NCBI GenBank assembly: GCA_023391815.1
Contig: JAEWAF010000032.1
Coordinates: 1 to 30,884 of the forward strand
Origin: Pseudomonadota bacterium
GTDB taxonomy: Bacteria > Pseudomonadota > Gammaproteobacteria > Steroidobacterales > Steroidobacteraceae
DNA: 30,884 nucleotides
Reading direction: 5' to 3'
Shown here: piece after piece, positions 7,579 through 15,200 of the stretch
How positions within the stretch are numbered: position 1 is the stretch's first letter
How the letters are laid out: each line of letters begins with the position of its first letter
Notes under the pieces: model-generated
Databases searched by the model: none
The model's input: the letters and a program-made list of their open reading frames with translations, nothing else
What the model was told of the DNA's origin: nothing
Position numbers and translations under genes: made by a program

Positions 7579-8049
7579 ATGCGCTTCACGTTGCCCTTGC
7601 TACTGGTCCTGACTGCCACTATCGCGCACGCGGCGGAGGAGTCGGGTGCGTTGTCGAAAGAAGCGGCCCAGGCGGGCCCCGCCGTCGACACGAGCAAGAC
7701 GAATGTAACTCCTTCGTCACCTGCGACCGCCGAAGCTGCGAAGCCGGCTGCGCAGCCGACCACGACGTCACAACGCGCCGGCGGTCCGCAAGCGGTCGTT
7801 CGCAACGATCGTTTGAACCTGGACACCACGGTCATCACGGGCAATCGCGAGCTGCCCAAGGTGCTCTACATCGTGCCCTGGAAAAAATCCGATCTCGGCG
7901 ATCTGCCCGCGCAGCCGTTCAACACCCTGCTCGACGAGGCTTTGACTCCAGTCGATCGTGACGTTTTTCGTCGTGAAGTGACCTACTACGGTGCAATGCA
8001 TGGCGGCGCCGACGCGCCGGCTCAGCAACCTCAGCGCACTGAGAAGTAG
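7579..8049 (+). CDS. Small conserved exported protein of the motor operon
   Basis: This is a 156-residue protein. I use ATG 7579 because GGGATGAG at 7566-7573 fits it as a ribosome binding site, while the in-frame ATG 7570 lies inside that site. A signal peptide with cleavage after AHA (about residue 18) is followed by a low-complexity Ala/Thr/Pro linker to about residue 75. A compact conserved-looking segment follows, with TTVITGNRELPKVLYIVPWK and then LLDEALTPVDRDVFRREVTYY. I do not recognise a named domain. Its place between the TPR lipoprotein and the ExbB-like gene suggests a fixed subunit of the complex. A 91-base gap with an AGGAG site separates it from the channel gene, so a secondary promoter there is possible. 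Confidence 0.75.
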   Translation: MRFTLPLLLVLTATIAHAAEESGALSKEAAQAGPAVDTSKTNVTPSSPATAEAAKPAAQPTTTSQRAGGPQAVVRNDRLNLDTTVITGNRELPKVLYIVPWKKSDLGDLPAQPFNTLLDEALTPVDRDVFRREVTYYGAMHGGADAPAQQPQRTEK

Positions 8050-8140
8050 GTCGCAGCACGTTCGGTTTATGTAAGGCGATAAAGCGCGCCTTGCACGTAT
8101 TCAAGCATTCGAGTCCGCACCGCATAGGAGTCCTACGACG

Positions 8141-8845
8141 ATGGAATTGATACATTTCATAGTGAATTTCTTCCGCGAGGGAGGATTCTTCCTGTATCCG
8201 CTCGCCGCCATCTTCGTGATCGGCGTCGCCATCACCATCGAACGTTTCATCTACCTGACCAACGAGACCACGCAGAACCGTCGTCTCTGGGCGCAGGTCG
8301 TGCCATTGATCAACAGCGGTAACTTCAAGCAGGTGGTGGCCATCACCTCGAAGTCCAAGGCCTCGATCGCGACCGTGCTGAACTACGGCATCGCCCGGCT
8401 CGCGAGCGCGCGTCGTCGCGACGACGTGGAGAAGGCGATGGACGAGAGCTTGCTCGAAATCATCCCGCGCGCCGAGAAGCGCACTCACTATCTTTCGGCG
8501 CTGGCCAACATCGGCATGCTCACCGGTCTGCTCGGCACCGTGATCGGCTTGATCGCGGCGTTCGCTTCGATCGCGCAGGCCAACCCGGCGGAAAAGGCCA
8601 GCCTGCTGGCGGCCAGCATCTCGGTGGCCATGAACAACACCGCTTCGGGTCTGTTCGTCGCCATCACGCTGTTGCTGGCTCACATGTTCCTGGAAGCCAA
8701 GACCACCAAGATGATCGACAGCCTGGAGATCGCCTCGGTGAAGTTCATGAACTCGGTGGTGGAGCGTCGTCAGGACGTCGAAGTCGGCGGCGACGATCTC
8801 GCCGCGGCTCAGCCCCGCGGCCGCGCCGCTCACGGTGTCGCCTGA
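8141..8845 (+). CDS. MotA/TolQ/ExbB family proton channel protein
   Basis: This 234-residue inner-membrane subunit belongs to the family that forms proton-conducting stators with ExbD/TolR partners. Three membrane segments are visible: about 15-40 (GGFFLYPLAAIFVIGVAI), about 120-145 with the family signature GMLTGLLGTVIGLIAAF, and about 160-188 (SISVAMNNTASGLFVAITLL). The last carries the conserved Thr/Ser face expected to line the channel. A cytoplasmic loop lies between the first two. AGGAG at 8127-8131 precedes the ATG. Two ExbD-type genes and a TonB-like gene follow. Among motors of this family it most resembles the set-up seen in AglR-AglQ-AglS, though sequence identity was not tested. 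Confidence 0.93.
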   Translation: MELIHFIVNFFREGGFFLYPLAAIFVIGVAITIERFIYLTNETTQNRRLWAQVVPLINSGNFKQVVAITSKSKASIATVLNYGIARLASARRRDDVEKAMDESLLEIIPRAEKRTHYLSALANIGMLTGLLGTVIGLIAAFASIAQANPAEKASLLAASISVAMNNTASGLFVAITLLLAHMFLEAKTTKMIDSLEIASVKFMNSVVERRQDVEVGGDDLAAAQPRGRAAHGVA

Positions 8846-8885
8846 AGTTTCGGAACGACACAGCGGTCCGTTAAAGGGATAGACA

Positions 8886-9392
8886 ATGGCTCAGTCCAAG
8901 GCACAGCGGCGGGTGATGCGCAATCATGCGCGCTACCGCGGCCGGCACGAGATCAACGTCGTGCCGATGATCGACATGATGATCATCCTGGTGTTCTTCC
9001 TGATCTTCACCGCGGTGTTCACCAAGACGAATATTCTGGAGCTCAACCTGCCGGGCGCCGACAGTGCGGTGCCGGACCTGCCCGAGGGGTTGAATCTGGA
9101 AGTGATCATTCGCAAGGACAAGATCGAGATCGCCGATCGTGGCACCGGCTTGCTCAAGACCGTGCCCGCCACCGGCGGCGGCTACGATCTGGTCGGGCTG
9201 CAGGACTACCTGAAGCTGGTGAAGACCAAATATCCCGATGAGACCGACGCCACCATTCTGCTCGAGCAGGATATTGCCTATGACACGCTGGTGCAGGTGA
9301 TGGACACGGTGCGTGTCTTCAGCGTGGCCGAGAACAGCTGGACCTATGGCGAGCTGTTTCCGGATGTGTCCGTGGGAGACGCGCCGACATGA
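8886..9392 (+). CDS. ExbD/TolR family protein (first of two)
   Basis: This is a 168-residue protein with a basic cytoplasmic N-terminus (about 1-22). One membrane helix carries the family motif NVVPMIDMMIILVFFLIF, with the protonatable Asp at residue 30. A periplasmic domain of about 110 residues follows. In the family that aspartate carries protons and drives the transducer. The start has a good site (AAGGGAT at 8876-8882). The gene overlaps the second ExbD-type gene by 4 bases (ATGA), so the two are probably made in a fixed ratio. Confidence 0.93.
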   Translation: MAQSKAQRRVMRNHARYRGRHEINVVPMIDMMIILVFFLIFTAVFTKTNILELNLPGADSAVPDLPEGLNLEVIIRKDKIEIADRGTGLLKTVPATGGGYDLVGLQDYLKLVKTKYPDETDATILLEQDIAYDTLVQVMDTVRVFSVAENSWTYGELFPDVSVGDAPT

Positions 9393-9952
9393 TCAATCGA
9401 ATCAAACGACATCGCAGTCGTAAGCGTGGCGGCGGCGCCGAGGCGGCCGGCCACATGACGCTGGTGCCGTTCATCGACATGCTGATGATCCTCACGGTGT
9501 TCCTGCTCGTGCACAACTCCGATGTGGACATCCTGCCGAACACCAAGTCGATCGCCATCCCGCAATCGCTCTCGGACAAGAAGCCGCGGCCGAGCGTGGT
9601 GGTGATGATTACGAAGGAAGATCTGCTGGTGGACGGCAAGGCCATTGCCAAAGTCAGCGATGTCATCAATTCGCAGGACGCGGTGATCCAGCCGCTCAAG
9701 CTGGCGTTGCAGGGCCAGGCCGACACCGTGCTGGTGGATGCCGCCAAGCAGGAGATCAAGGATCGCGAAGTCACCATCATGGGTGACAAGAACACGCCCT
9801 ACAGCGTGCTCCGTAAGATCATGGCGACTTGCACCGATGCGGACTACGGCAAGGTCTCGCTGGCGGTCGTGGAGCGCGAGGGCGCGGGTCCGAAGATCGG
9901 GCCGAACGCGAGCGCGCGCGCCGCTTCGTTCACCGGCGCGGTGGGTAGCTGA
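9389..9952 (+). CDS. ExbD/TolR family protein (second of two)
   Basis: This 187-residue protein has the same layout as its neighbour: a basic Gly-rich N-terminus, then a membrane helix with TLVPFIDMLMILTVFLL and the proton-carrying Asp again at residue 30. Its periplasmic domain is longer and different in sequence, with an insertion around residues 100-130. Both copies keep the aspartate, so neither is an obvious dead paralogue and a mixed ExbD stator is plausible, as proposed for AglQ/AglS. It is followed after 11 bases by the TonB-like gene. Confidence 0.93.
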   Translation: MINRIKRHRSRKRGGGAEAAGHMTLVPFIDMLMILTVFLLVHNSDVDILPNTKSIAIPQSLSDKKPRPSVVVMITKEDLLVDGKAIAKVSDVINSQDAVIQPLKLALQGQADTVLVDAAKQEIKDREVTIMGDKNTPYSVLRKIMATCTDADYGKVSLAVVEREGAGPKIGPNASARAASFTGAVGS

Positions 9953-9963
9953 GGAGCGCGGTC

Positions 9964-10884
9964 ATGAGCACACTCGCCCCTTACTATCGTTTATACGATC
10001 TGCCCTGGTCGCCGACCGAGGAGGTCGAGGCCCGCTTCCGGAAGGTGGTGCGCAACGCGTTCATAGTGTTCGCCATCCTGGCGATCTTGATTCCTTTGAT
10101 CCCGGTCCCGGAAAAGTCGTTGGTGAAAGCGCCTGAGATTCCCGATCGCATCGTCAAGCTGGTGATCGAGAAGAAGGTGCCGCCGCCACCGCCGCCCCCG
10201 CCCAAGATCGAGGAGAAGAAGCCCGAGCCGATCAAGCCGGTGGAGCAGCCGAAACCCGAGCCCAAGCCGCAGCCGACCGCTCGCGAGCGCGCGCAGAAGC
10301 AGATGGCGAATGTGGTGGATCAACTCGCGGATCTGCGTGACATGGCGGTGGTCGACAAAGCCGCGCAGACCAAGAACCTGACGGGCAAGGTCGGAGAATC
10401 GACGCGCTCCGAGCGTTCGTTGCTGACGTCGAAGGTCGGCGCGAGCAGCGGCGGTATCAACACTGCCGCGCTGAGCCGCGGATATGGTGGCGGTCAGGGC
10501 GCGCTGGAAGGTCATACGACGACGCAAGTGACATCGGCCGTGCTTACTCAGCAAGCGCAGGACAAAGTGCAGCGTGGTGCCGGCAGCGGCAAGGCGACGC
10601 GGAGCGAAGAGGAGATCGCGCTGGTCTTCGATCGCAACAAGAGCGCCATCTACGCGCTGTACACGCGCGCGCTTCGTGACAAGCCGGATCTGCAAGGCAA
10701 GGTCGTACTCGAGTTGACGATCGGCGCCGACGGCTCGGTGCAGCGCTGCGAAGTTGTTTCCAGCGAGCTCAACGATCCGGAACTGGAGCGCAAGCTGGTC
10801 GCCCGCGTGAAGTCGTTCCGCTTCGAAGCGAAGGACGTCGGTACGATCACGGTGACCAAGCCCATCGATTTCTTCCCGGCCTGA
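9964..10884 (+). CDS. TonB-like energy transducer with AgmX/PglI-type C-terminus
   Basis: This is a 306-residue protein. A short cytoplasmic N-terminus and one membrane helix at about 28-48 (NAFIVFAILAILIPLIPV) are followed by a rigid Pro/Lys/Glu-rich segment (about 70-108, including eight consecutive prolines). A Gly/Ser/Thr-rich linker leads to a C-terminal domain (about 217-306) that begins LVFDRNKSAIYALYTRAL and contains KVVLELTIGADGSV, the pattern of AgmX/PglI C-terminal domains. The domain order is that of TonB: it would span the periplasm and transmit stator movement to an outer-membrane or periplasmic partner. GAGGAG at 9950-9955 serves the ATG. It is the last gene of the operon, 20 bases before a hairpin terminator. 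Confidence 0.88.
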   Translation: MSTLAPYYRLYDLPWSPTEEVEARFRKVVRNAFIVFAILAILIPLIPVPEKSLVKAPEIPDRIVKLVIEKKVPPPPPPPPKIEEKKPEPIKPVEQPKPEPKPQPTARERAQKQMANVVDQLADLRDMAVVDKAAQTKNLTGKVGESTRSERSLLTSKVGASSGGINTAALSRGYGGGQGALEGHTTTQVTSAVLTQQAQDKVQRGAGSGKATRSEEEIALVFDRNKSAIYALYTRALRDKPDLQGKVVLELTIGADGSVQRCEVVSSELNDPELERKLVARVKSFRFEAKDVGTITVTKPIDFFPA

Positions 10885-10903
10885 GCCTGGTAGATTCTCT
10901 GCA

Positions 10904-10931
10904 GGCCCCGGTCGGTGACGGCCGGGGCCTT
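10904..10931. terminator. Hairpin terminator between convergent genes
   Basis: GGCCCCGG (10904-10911) pairs with CCGGGGCC (10922-10929), extended inward by two further pairs, with a 6-base loop. It lies 20 bases after the transducer stop and 6 bases from the end of the minus-strand acetyltransferase gene, so it can serve both. The T-run is short (TT then CAGTCATTT). Confidence 0.7.
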
Positions 10932-10934
10932 CAG

Positions 10935-11414
10935 TCATTTCAGGACCAGTGAAAAGAAGCGGGTGCCGGGCAGATAGTTGTCGTTGTAGGGTGGTATCTC
11001 GACGAAGCCGAGCTTGCGATATAGGCCCTGGGCCGGAGTCATGCTCGGCAAGGTGTCCAGGCGCAGGTGCTGAAGCTGCGCCTGCCTGGCAGCTTCGATC
11101 ACGGCATTCACCAACCGATCCCCCAGCCCGACGCCGCGGTAGTCGGGGCGCACATACAAGCGCTTCATTTCTCCCGCACCGTCGCCGAGCGGCCGGAGCG
11201 CGGCGCAGCCGGCCACTTCACTATCCACGTATGCAATGAACAACGCGCCCAGCGGAGCTACATACGGCGCGGGCAACGCCCCGAGCTCGGCGGCAAATCC
11301 TTGATATTCGAGATCGGTGCCGATCGCTTGCGCGTATTCTTTGAATAAATCGCGCGCGGTCCGGACGAGTTCCGGGCTGTCGGCCCGCACAAGTACGATG
11401 GTGCAAGAGTGCAT
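10935..11414 (-). CDS. GNAT-family N-acetyltransferase
   Basis: This 159-residue protein has the GNAT fold. The acetyl-CoA binding motif A is clear: MKRLYVRPDYRGVGLGDRLV, with the R-G-x-G-x-G pattern of the phosphate-binding loop. It is followed by the late motif B element AQGLYRKLGFVEI. GNAT proteins move an acetyl group from acetyl-CoA to an amine; the acceptor here is not identifiable. The start is ATG at 11414 without a strong ribosome binding site. It is a single gene, convergent with the motor operon. Confidence 0.88.
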   Translation of the reverse strand: MHSCTIVLVRADSPELVRTARDLFKEYAQAIGTDLEYQGFAAELGALPAPYVAPLGALFIAYVDSEVAGCAALRPLGDGAGEMKRLYVRPDYRGVGLGDRLVNAVIEAARQAQLQHLRLDTLPSMTPAQGLYRKLGFVEIPPYNDNYLPGTRFFSLVLK

Positions 11415-11583
11415 GCTTGCCGGAATCTATGCTCCATGTATATGTCTTAGGGTAAGAGAACGATGCGGCGGCCGGGTAGATACACAACACGGCCGGCGTG
11501 GGCATGACAGCGGCGAGGGGTAGGCGAGGGATCTTATTTCCGCTCGTGACGTTTCTAGCTACGAAGGTTCGATATCGACCTGC

Positions 11584-12078
11584 ATGAGCAACGACCACCG
11601 AAATCCGCCTCCACCCGTGATCGACGCGGCACGCGTCGTGTCGTATGCCTTCGTGGACGACATTCCTTATTGCCACGCCGGCTCGCTGTTCACGGAAGAG
11701 GCGATGGTTGCGCAGGTGCCGAGGCTGGCGATCGCGGTCGGCTTGGGGGCGCAGCCGGCGCCGCTGGTGTTCCATTGCGATGAGGATTGGATCTCGCTCG
11801 CCATCTCCGATGCCGAGACCGTCGAACAGGCGAAGCTGGCCATCGAGCGCAATTACCCGGGCGTGAGCGAGCGCTGGATTGATACTCACGTCACGATCGA
11901 AGAAGCGCTGGCGTATTACGACTCCGAAACGGCGGGCCTGAAATGTTCCTTCTGCGGCAAGCGTCCGTTCGAAGTCGAAGGCCTGATCGAAGCGCCGGCG
12001 GCGACCATCTGTCGCAGCTGCGTGGAAGAGTTCTACGGCGATTTCCAGACCGACGCCGAGGACGAGGTCGGCAACTGA
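11584..12078 (+). CDS. Protein with ClpX-type C4 zinc finger, no ATPase
   Basis: This is a 164-residue protein. The C-terminal part (about 120-155) reads KCSFCGKRPFEVEGLIEAP then ICRSCVEEFYGDF: two CxxC pairs in the arrangement of the ClpX N-terminal zinc-binding domain, which in ClpX dimerises and binds adaptors and substrates. No AAA+ domain, Walker motif or protease tail is present, and the protein ends soon after. The first 115 residues form an unrecognised acidic domain (FHCDEDWISLAISDAETVEQAK). It may be an adaptor or substrate-recognition factor for a Clp-type protease, but this is inference from the shared domain. The start codon has no strong ribosome binding site. Confidence 0.8.
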   Translation: MSNDHRNPPPPVIDAARVVSYAFVDDIPYCHAGSLFTEEAMVAQVPRLAIAVGLGAQPAPLVFHCDEDWISLAISDAETVEQAKLAIERNYPGVSERWIDTHVTIEEALAYYDSETAGLKCSFCGKRPFEVEGLIEAPAATICRSCVEEFYGDFQTDAEDEVGN

Positions 12079-12218
12079 TCCCGATAGTGTGCCTGCGCCC
12101 GCGCTGGCGACCGCCTGTCCGGAGCGATAAACCGTTCAACGCCTGCCCTTGCCTGGCTGAAACGGGACAGATCTAATTTCGCCGGTGAGGATGGAATCGG
12201 TCTGCGTCGGGAGGACGT

Positions 12219-12548
12219 ATGAACATCGAATCGGAGATTCGTAACTTTTCCGGGTTGTCGGCCAACGAACAGGCGCGCTTCATGACCCGGTTCATGTACG
12301 AGCTCACCCTGGAAGCGCGCAATTTCTACTCGCCCGGCGGCCTGCAACAGATCGATGCGATCAAGCTCCGATTCATCAACGAGATCCAGCACCGGGTGAC
12401 GCGCTTCATCGAGCAGATCCTGATCGACGATCCGTCGCGCCCCTCCGACGATGTCACGTTGCGCTTGTTGCTCGCGCCCCGTGCCGAGAAAGCCATCGAA
12501 GGCCTGATGCACGCCGCCTACGTTCGTACCATTCAAGCGGTCGCCTGA
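12219..12548 (+). CDS. Small protein, unknown function
   Basis: This 109-residue protein is predicted to be soluble and all-helical. GGGAGG at 12209-12214 is a good ribosome binding site for the ATG. The sequence is rich in Arg, Phe and Ile in amphipathic spacing (AIKLRFINEIQHRVTRFIEQILID). It has no signal peptide, membrane segment or cysteine. I do not recognise a family. Its last 16 bases overlap the end of the convergent antiporter gene, so the two stop codons lie within each other's coding sequence. Confidence 0.7.
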   Translation: MNIESEIRNFSGLSANEQARFMTRFMYELTLEARNFYSPGGLQQIDAIKLRFINEIQHRVTRFIEQILIDDPSRPSDDVTLRLLLAPRAEKAIEGLMHAAYVRTIQAVA

Positions 12549-14350
12549 GTCCGCTCCCGCTCCGTATCGGTCGAATCGCCGCCGCGGACGTCTTCTTCGA
12601 ACAGTCCTTCCAGCTCCCTCGCGGCCTGTTGCGAGGTCTGAATCAACTTCTGCTCGTCGTCGCCCGCCTGTCGTTGCTGTTCCAGCAGCTTGCGGTCGTG
12701 AGCATCGAAGCGCCGGATGCTCTCCGCCGCTTCGGCGCGCGAGAGCCCCAATGCTTCGAGCGTGTTCTGCGCCATGTCCAGGCTGGAGTAGTACGTCTCG
12801 CGCATGAAGTAACGCACGCCCAGGTCCATCAGCCGGATCGCGTGCTGACGGTTGCGGGCGCGAGCGAACACTTTGAGATGGGGGAAATGTTTCTGGATCA
12901 GCTCGGCGGTGCGCACCGACGCTTCGATATCGTCCATCGCGAGCACGAAGATCTCGGCGCGTCCGGCGCCGGCCGCTTGTAACAGCTCCAGTCGCGACGG
13001 GTCGCCGTAATAAACTTTGTTACCGAAGCGGCGCACGAAGTCGACCTGCGCGACGCTCGATTCCAGCGCGGTGAACGAGATACGTCGCATGCGGAGCACA
13101 CGGGCGACGACCTGTCCGACGCGGCCGAACCCGGCGATGAGCACCCGGCTGTTCGGATCGTCGACGGTGTCGAAGTCTCGAGACGGCTCGCTCTTGAGGT
13201 ATAGCGGCTCGATGAAGGCCGAGTGCAGCTTGATGAGCAGCGGTGTCATCGCCATCGAGAGAGTCACGACGATCACGAGCATCTGCGCCAGGTCGCGGTC
13301 CATGACGCCATCGCCAACGGCGAGCGCGAACAGCACGAAGCCGAACTCGCCGCCTTGTGCCAGCGACACCGCGAGCGGCGACGCATGGCGCGCCGGAATT
13401 CCCCCGATGCGCGCCAGGGCCCACAACACCAATGCTTTGATAGCGATCAGGCCGAGGACCAGGCTCGCGATCAGCACCGGCCGCTCCAGCAGCAGGCTGA
13501 TGTTGGTGGTCATGCCTACCGAAATGAAGAACAAGCCGAGCAGCAGGCCTTTGAACGGCTCGATGTCCGCTTCCAGTTCGTGCCGATATTCGCTTTCGGC
13601 CAGCAGCAGACCGGCGACGAACGCACCCAGCGCCATCGACATTCCGACCGCATTCACCAGCAACGCGGTGCCGATCACCACCAGCAACGCCGCCGCCGTG
13701 AATACTTCGGAGACTTTGGTTTCGGCGACGAATCGCAATAACGGACGCAACACATAGCGTCCGCCGAACACCAGCAGCGCGAGCACGCCGAGTGCTTTGG
13801 CGGTGCCGAGCAGAGTCGCGCTGAGCGACTGCGTGGCACCGGTCGTGCCGAGCATCGGTAGCACCGCCAGGATCGGCATCACCGCGATGTCTTGAAACAG
13901 CAAGATGGCGAACGCCGGGCGGCCGTGCTGAGTGTTCAATTCATGACGCTCGGCCAACAATTGCAACACCAGCGGCGTGGACGAAAGCGACAGCGCGAAG
14001 CCGGTGACGAAGGCCGCATTCATCGACAACCCCAAGAAATAGGCGATCGCTGTGAGCGCGGCCGTCGTGCTCGCCACTTGCAACACGCCCAGCCCGAAGA
14101 TGGAGCGGCGTAGCGCTCGCAGGCGTGAGGGCTGCAACTCCAGCCCGATCACGAATAACAACAGCACGACGCCGAACTCGGCGAGGTGCATGACACCTTC
14201 GATGTCATCGATCACCGCCAGTCCGAATGGCCCGATGGCGACGCCGGCGGCCAGATACGCCAGGATCGAGCTCAGCCGCAGGCGACGAAACATCGGTACG
14301 GCCAGCACCGTGGCGCCCAGAAATACCGCGATTTGTCCTGTTAACGTCAT
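12533..14350 (-). CDS. KefB/KefC-type CPA2 potassium/proton antiporter
   Basis: This is a 605-residue protein. Residues about 1-385 form a CPA2-type membrane domain of roughly a dozen helices, with motifs typical of Kef proteins (LAYLAAGVAIGPFGLAVI, FGVVLLLFVIGLEL and SLAQGGEFGFVLF). A cytoplasmic RCK/TrkA-N domain follows at about 410-530: VLIAGFGRVGQVVARVL is the nucleotide-binding Rossmann loop, and KVFARARNRQHAIRLMDLGV is typical of Kef. The charged C-terminus is probably coiled coil. It exchanges K+ for H+ across the inner membrane. Kef systems are gated by glutathione adducts and use a KefF/KefG subunit; no such gene is adjacent. The start is ATG at 14350 with GAGAAG upstream. The 3' end overlaps the convergent small gene. 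Confidence 0.92.
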   Translation of the reverse strand: MTLTGQIAVFLGATVLAVPMFRRLRLSSILAYLAAGVAIGPFGLAVIDDIEGVMHLAEFGVVLLLFVIGLELQPSRLRALRRSIFGLGVLQVASTTAALTAIAYFLGLSMNAAFVTGFALSLSSTPLVLQLLAERHELNTQHGRPAFAILLFQDIAVMPILAVLPMLGTTGATQSLSATLLGTAKALGVLALLVFGGRYVLRPLLRFVAETKVSEVFTAAALLVVIGTALLVNAVGMSMALGAFVAGLLLAESEYRHELEADIEPFKGLLLGLFFISVGMTTNISLLLERPVLIASLVLGLIAIKALVLWALARIGGIPARHASPLAVSLAQGGEFGFVLFALAVGDGVMDRDLAQMLVIVVTLSMAMTPLLIKLHSAFIEPLYLKSEPSRDFDTVDDPNSRVLIAGFGRVGQVVARVLRMRRISFTALESSVAQVDFVRRFGNKVYYGDPSRLELLQAAGAGRAEIFVLAMDDIEASVRTAELIQKHFPHLKVFARARNRQHAIRLMDLGVRYFMRETYYSSLDMAQNTLEALGLSRAEAAESIRRFDAHDRKLLEQQRQAGDDEQKLIQTSQQAARELEGLFEEDVRGGDSTDTERERTQATA

Positions 14351-14570
14351 GTACTTCTCGTCATAAAGCGTGCGCTCCGTGCGAGGCGTCGATCAGGCGG
14401 CGGCGGCACGGATTCGGTTTCAAGTGGCGATCGTATCAGTCGCATACCGCGCTCGGGCGGGGGCGGCATTCAGGGGCAACCTCATGGGCCGCTTCTGACA
14501 GCGGGCCGATGATGTGGTCGGTCACGACGGCGTTTCGTCCACCGTCATCTGCCCGCCGCCGTGACTGTCT

Positions 14571-15143
14571 ATGGCCAACGATCTGGCGGATCCCCGCCCC
14601 GTGTACACCATCGATGCGCTGGACCGCATCGTGTTCGTCAATCCCGCCTGGAGCCAATTCATGGCACCGGCGCGCGGTGTCGGACCGAGCCTGTCCGAAG
14701 TGATCGGTCGCCCGATCTGGGATCGAATCCCGGAGGGTGTCGTGCGCCAGCTGTGGGAATTGCTTTACGGTCGGGTGCGCGCCGTCGGCGGCAGTGTATT
14801 CGTGCCGACCCGCGTCGATCGGGTCGACGAGCGCCGGCTGATCGATATCGAGCTGACGCCGCTGGCTGATGGCTCGATCCGTCATGTCTGCGAGCCGGTG
14901 TGGCGCGAGGCCCGCCCCGCCGTCGCGCTGCTCGACCCCTCTTATCCGCGCGACGAGCGCAGCCTGCGCTGTTGCATGTGGTGCCGTCGGATTCAGGTCC
15001 GTCTGGGCGCATGGGAGGAAATCGAGGACGCGCAGCGAACCCTCCCAATCCCGGCGGATGTGACCCTCCCGCGCCTCGAGCCCGCCGCGTGCACCACTTG
15101 TAAGCAGTCGCTGCTGAAGACTTTTCCCGCGCGGGTAGCCTGA
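14571..15143 (+). CDS. PAS-domain protein with Cys-rich C-terminal motif
   Basis: This is a 190-residue protein. Residues about 10-115 have the PAS pattern (VYTIDALDRIVFVNPAWSQF, then ELTPLADGSIRHV near the end of the domain). The C-terminal 55 residues hold RCCMWCRRIQ, GAWEEIEDA and ACTTCKQSLL. This resembles the CxWCxxI...GxWxxxE...CxxC tail found after PAS domains in some bacterial sensor proteins, which may bind a metal through four cysteines. There is no kinase, GGDEF or HTH domain, so it could sense a small molecule, redox state or metal and act through protein contacts. The start ATG has no clear ribosome binding site. It is divergent from the antiporter across 220 bases in which I see nothing specific. 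Confidence 0.7.
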   Translation: MANDLADPRPVYTIDALDRIVFVNPAWSQFMAPARGVGPSLSEVIGRPIWDRIPEGVVRQLWELLYGRVRAVGGSVFVPTRVDRVDERRLIDIELTPLADGSIRHVCEPVWREARPAVALLDPSYPRDERSLRCCMWCRRIQVRLGAWEEIEDAQRTLPIPADVTLPRLEPAACTTCKQSLLKTFPARVA

Positions 15144-15164
15144 TACAGACACGGTTCGAGGCCG

Positions 15165-15189
15165 GTGCCCGGGGGCACTCTGCTAAACT
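15165..15189 (+). promoter_or_regulatory. Probable extended -10 promoter of the PEPC gene with palindrome
   Basis: TGCTAAACT at 15181-15189 is an extended -10 element (TG-N-TAAACT). The expected transcription start, at about 15196-15197, is only about four bases before ATG 15201, and no ribosome binding site is present, so the message may be leaderless. Just upstream, 15165-15178 is a perfect palindrome (GTGCCCGGGGGCAC) lying where the -35 region and spacer should be. It could be an operator, or chance in GC-rich DNA. Confidence 0.45.
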
Positions 15190-15200
15190 CCGCGCCCCTT

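Noticed and set aside
9991..10938. Minus-strand open frame opposite the TonB-like gene
   Set aside because: It is an Arg/His/Leu-rich shadow of the Pro-rich transducer and crosses the terminator hairpin.
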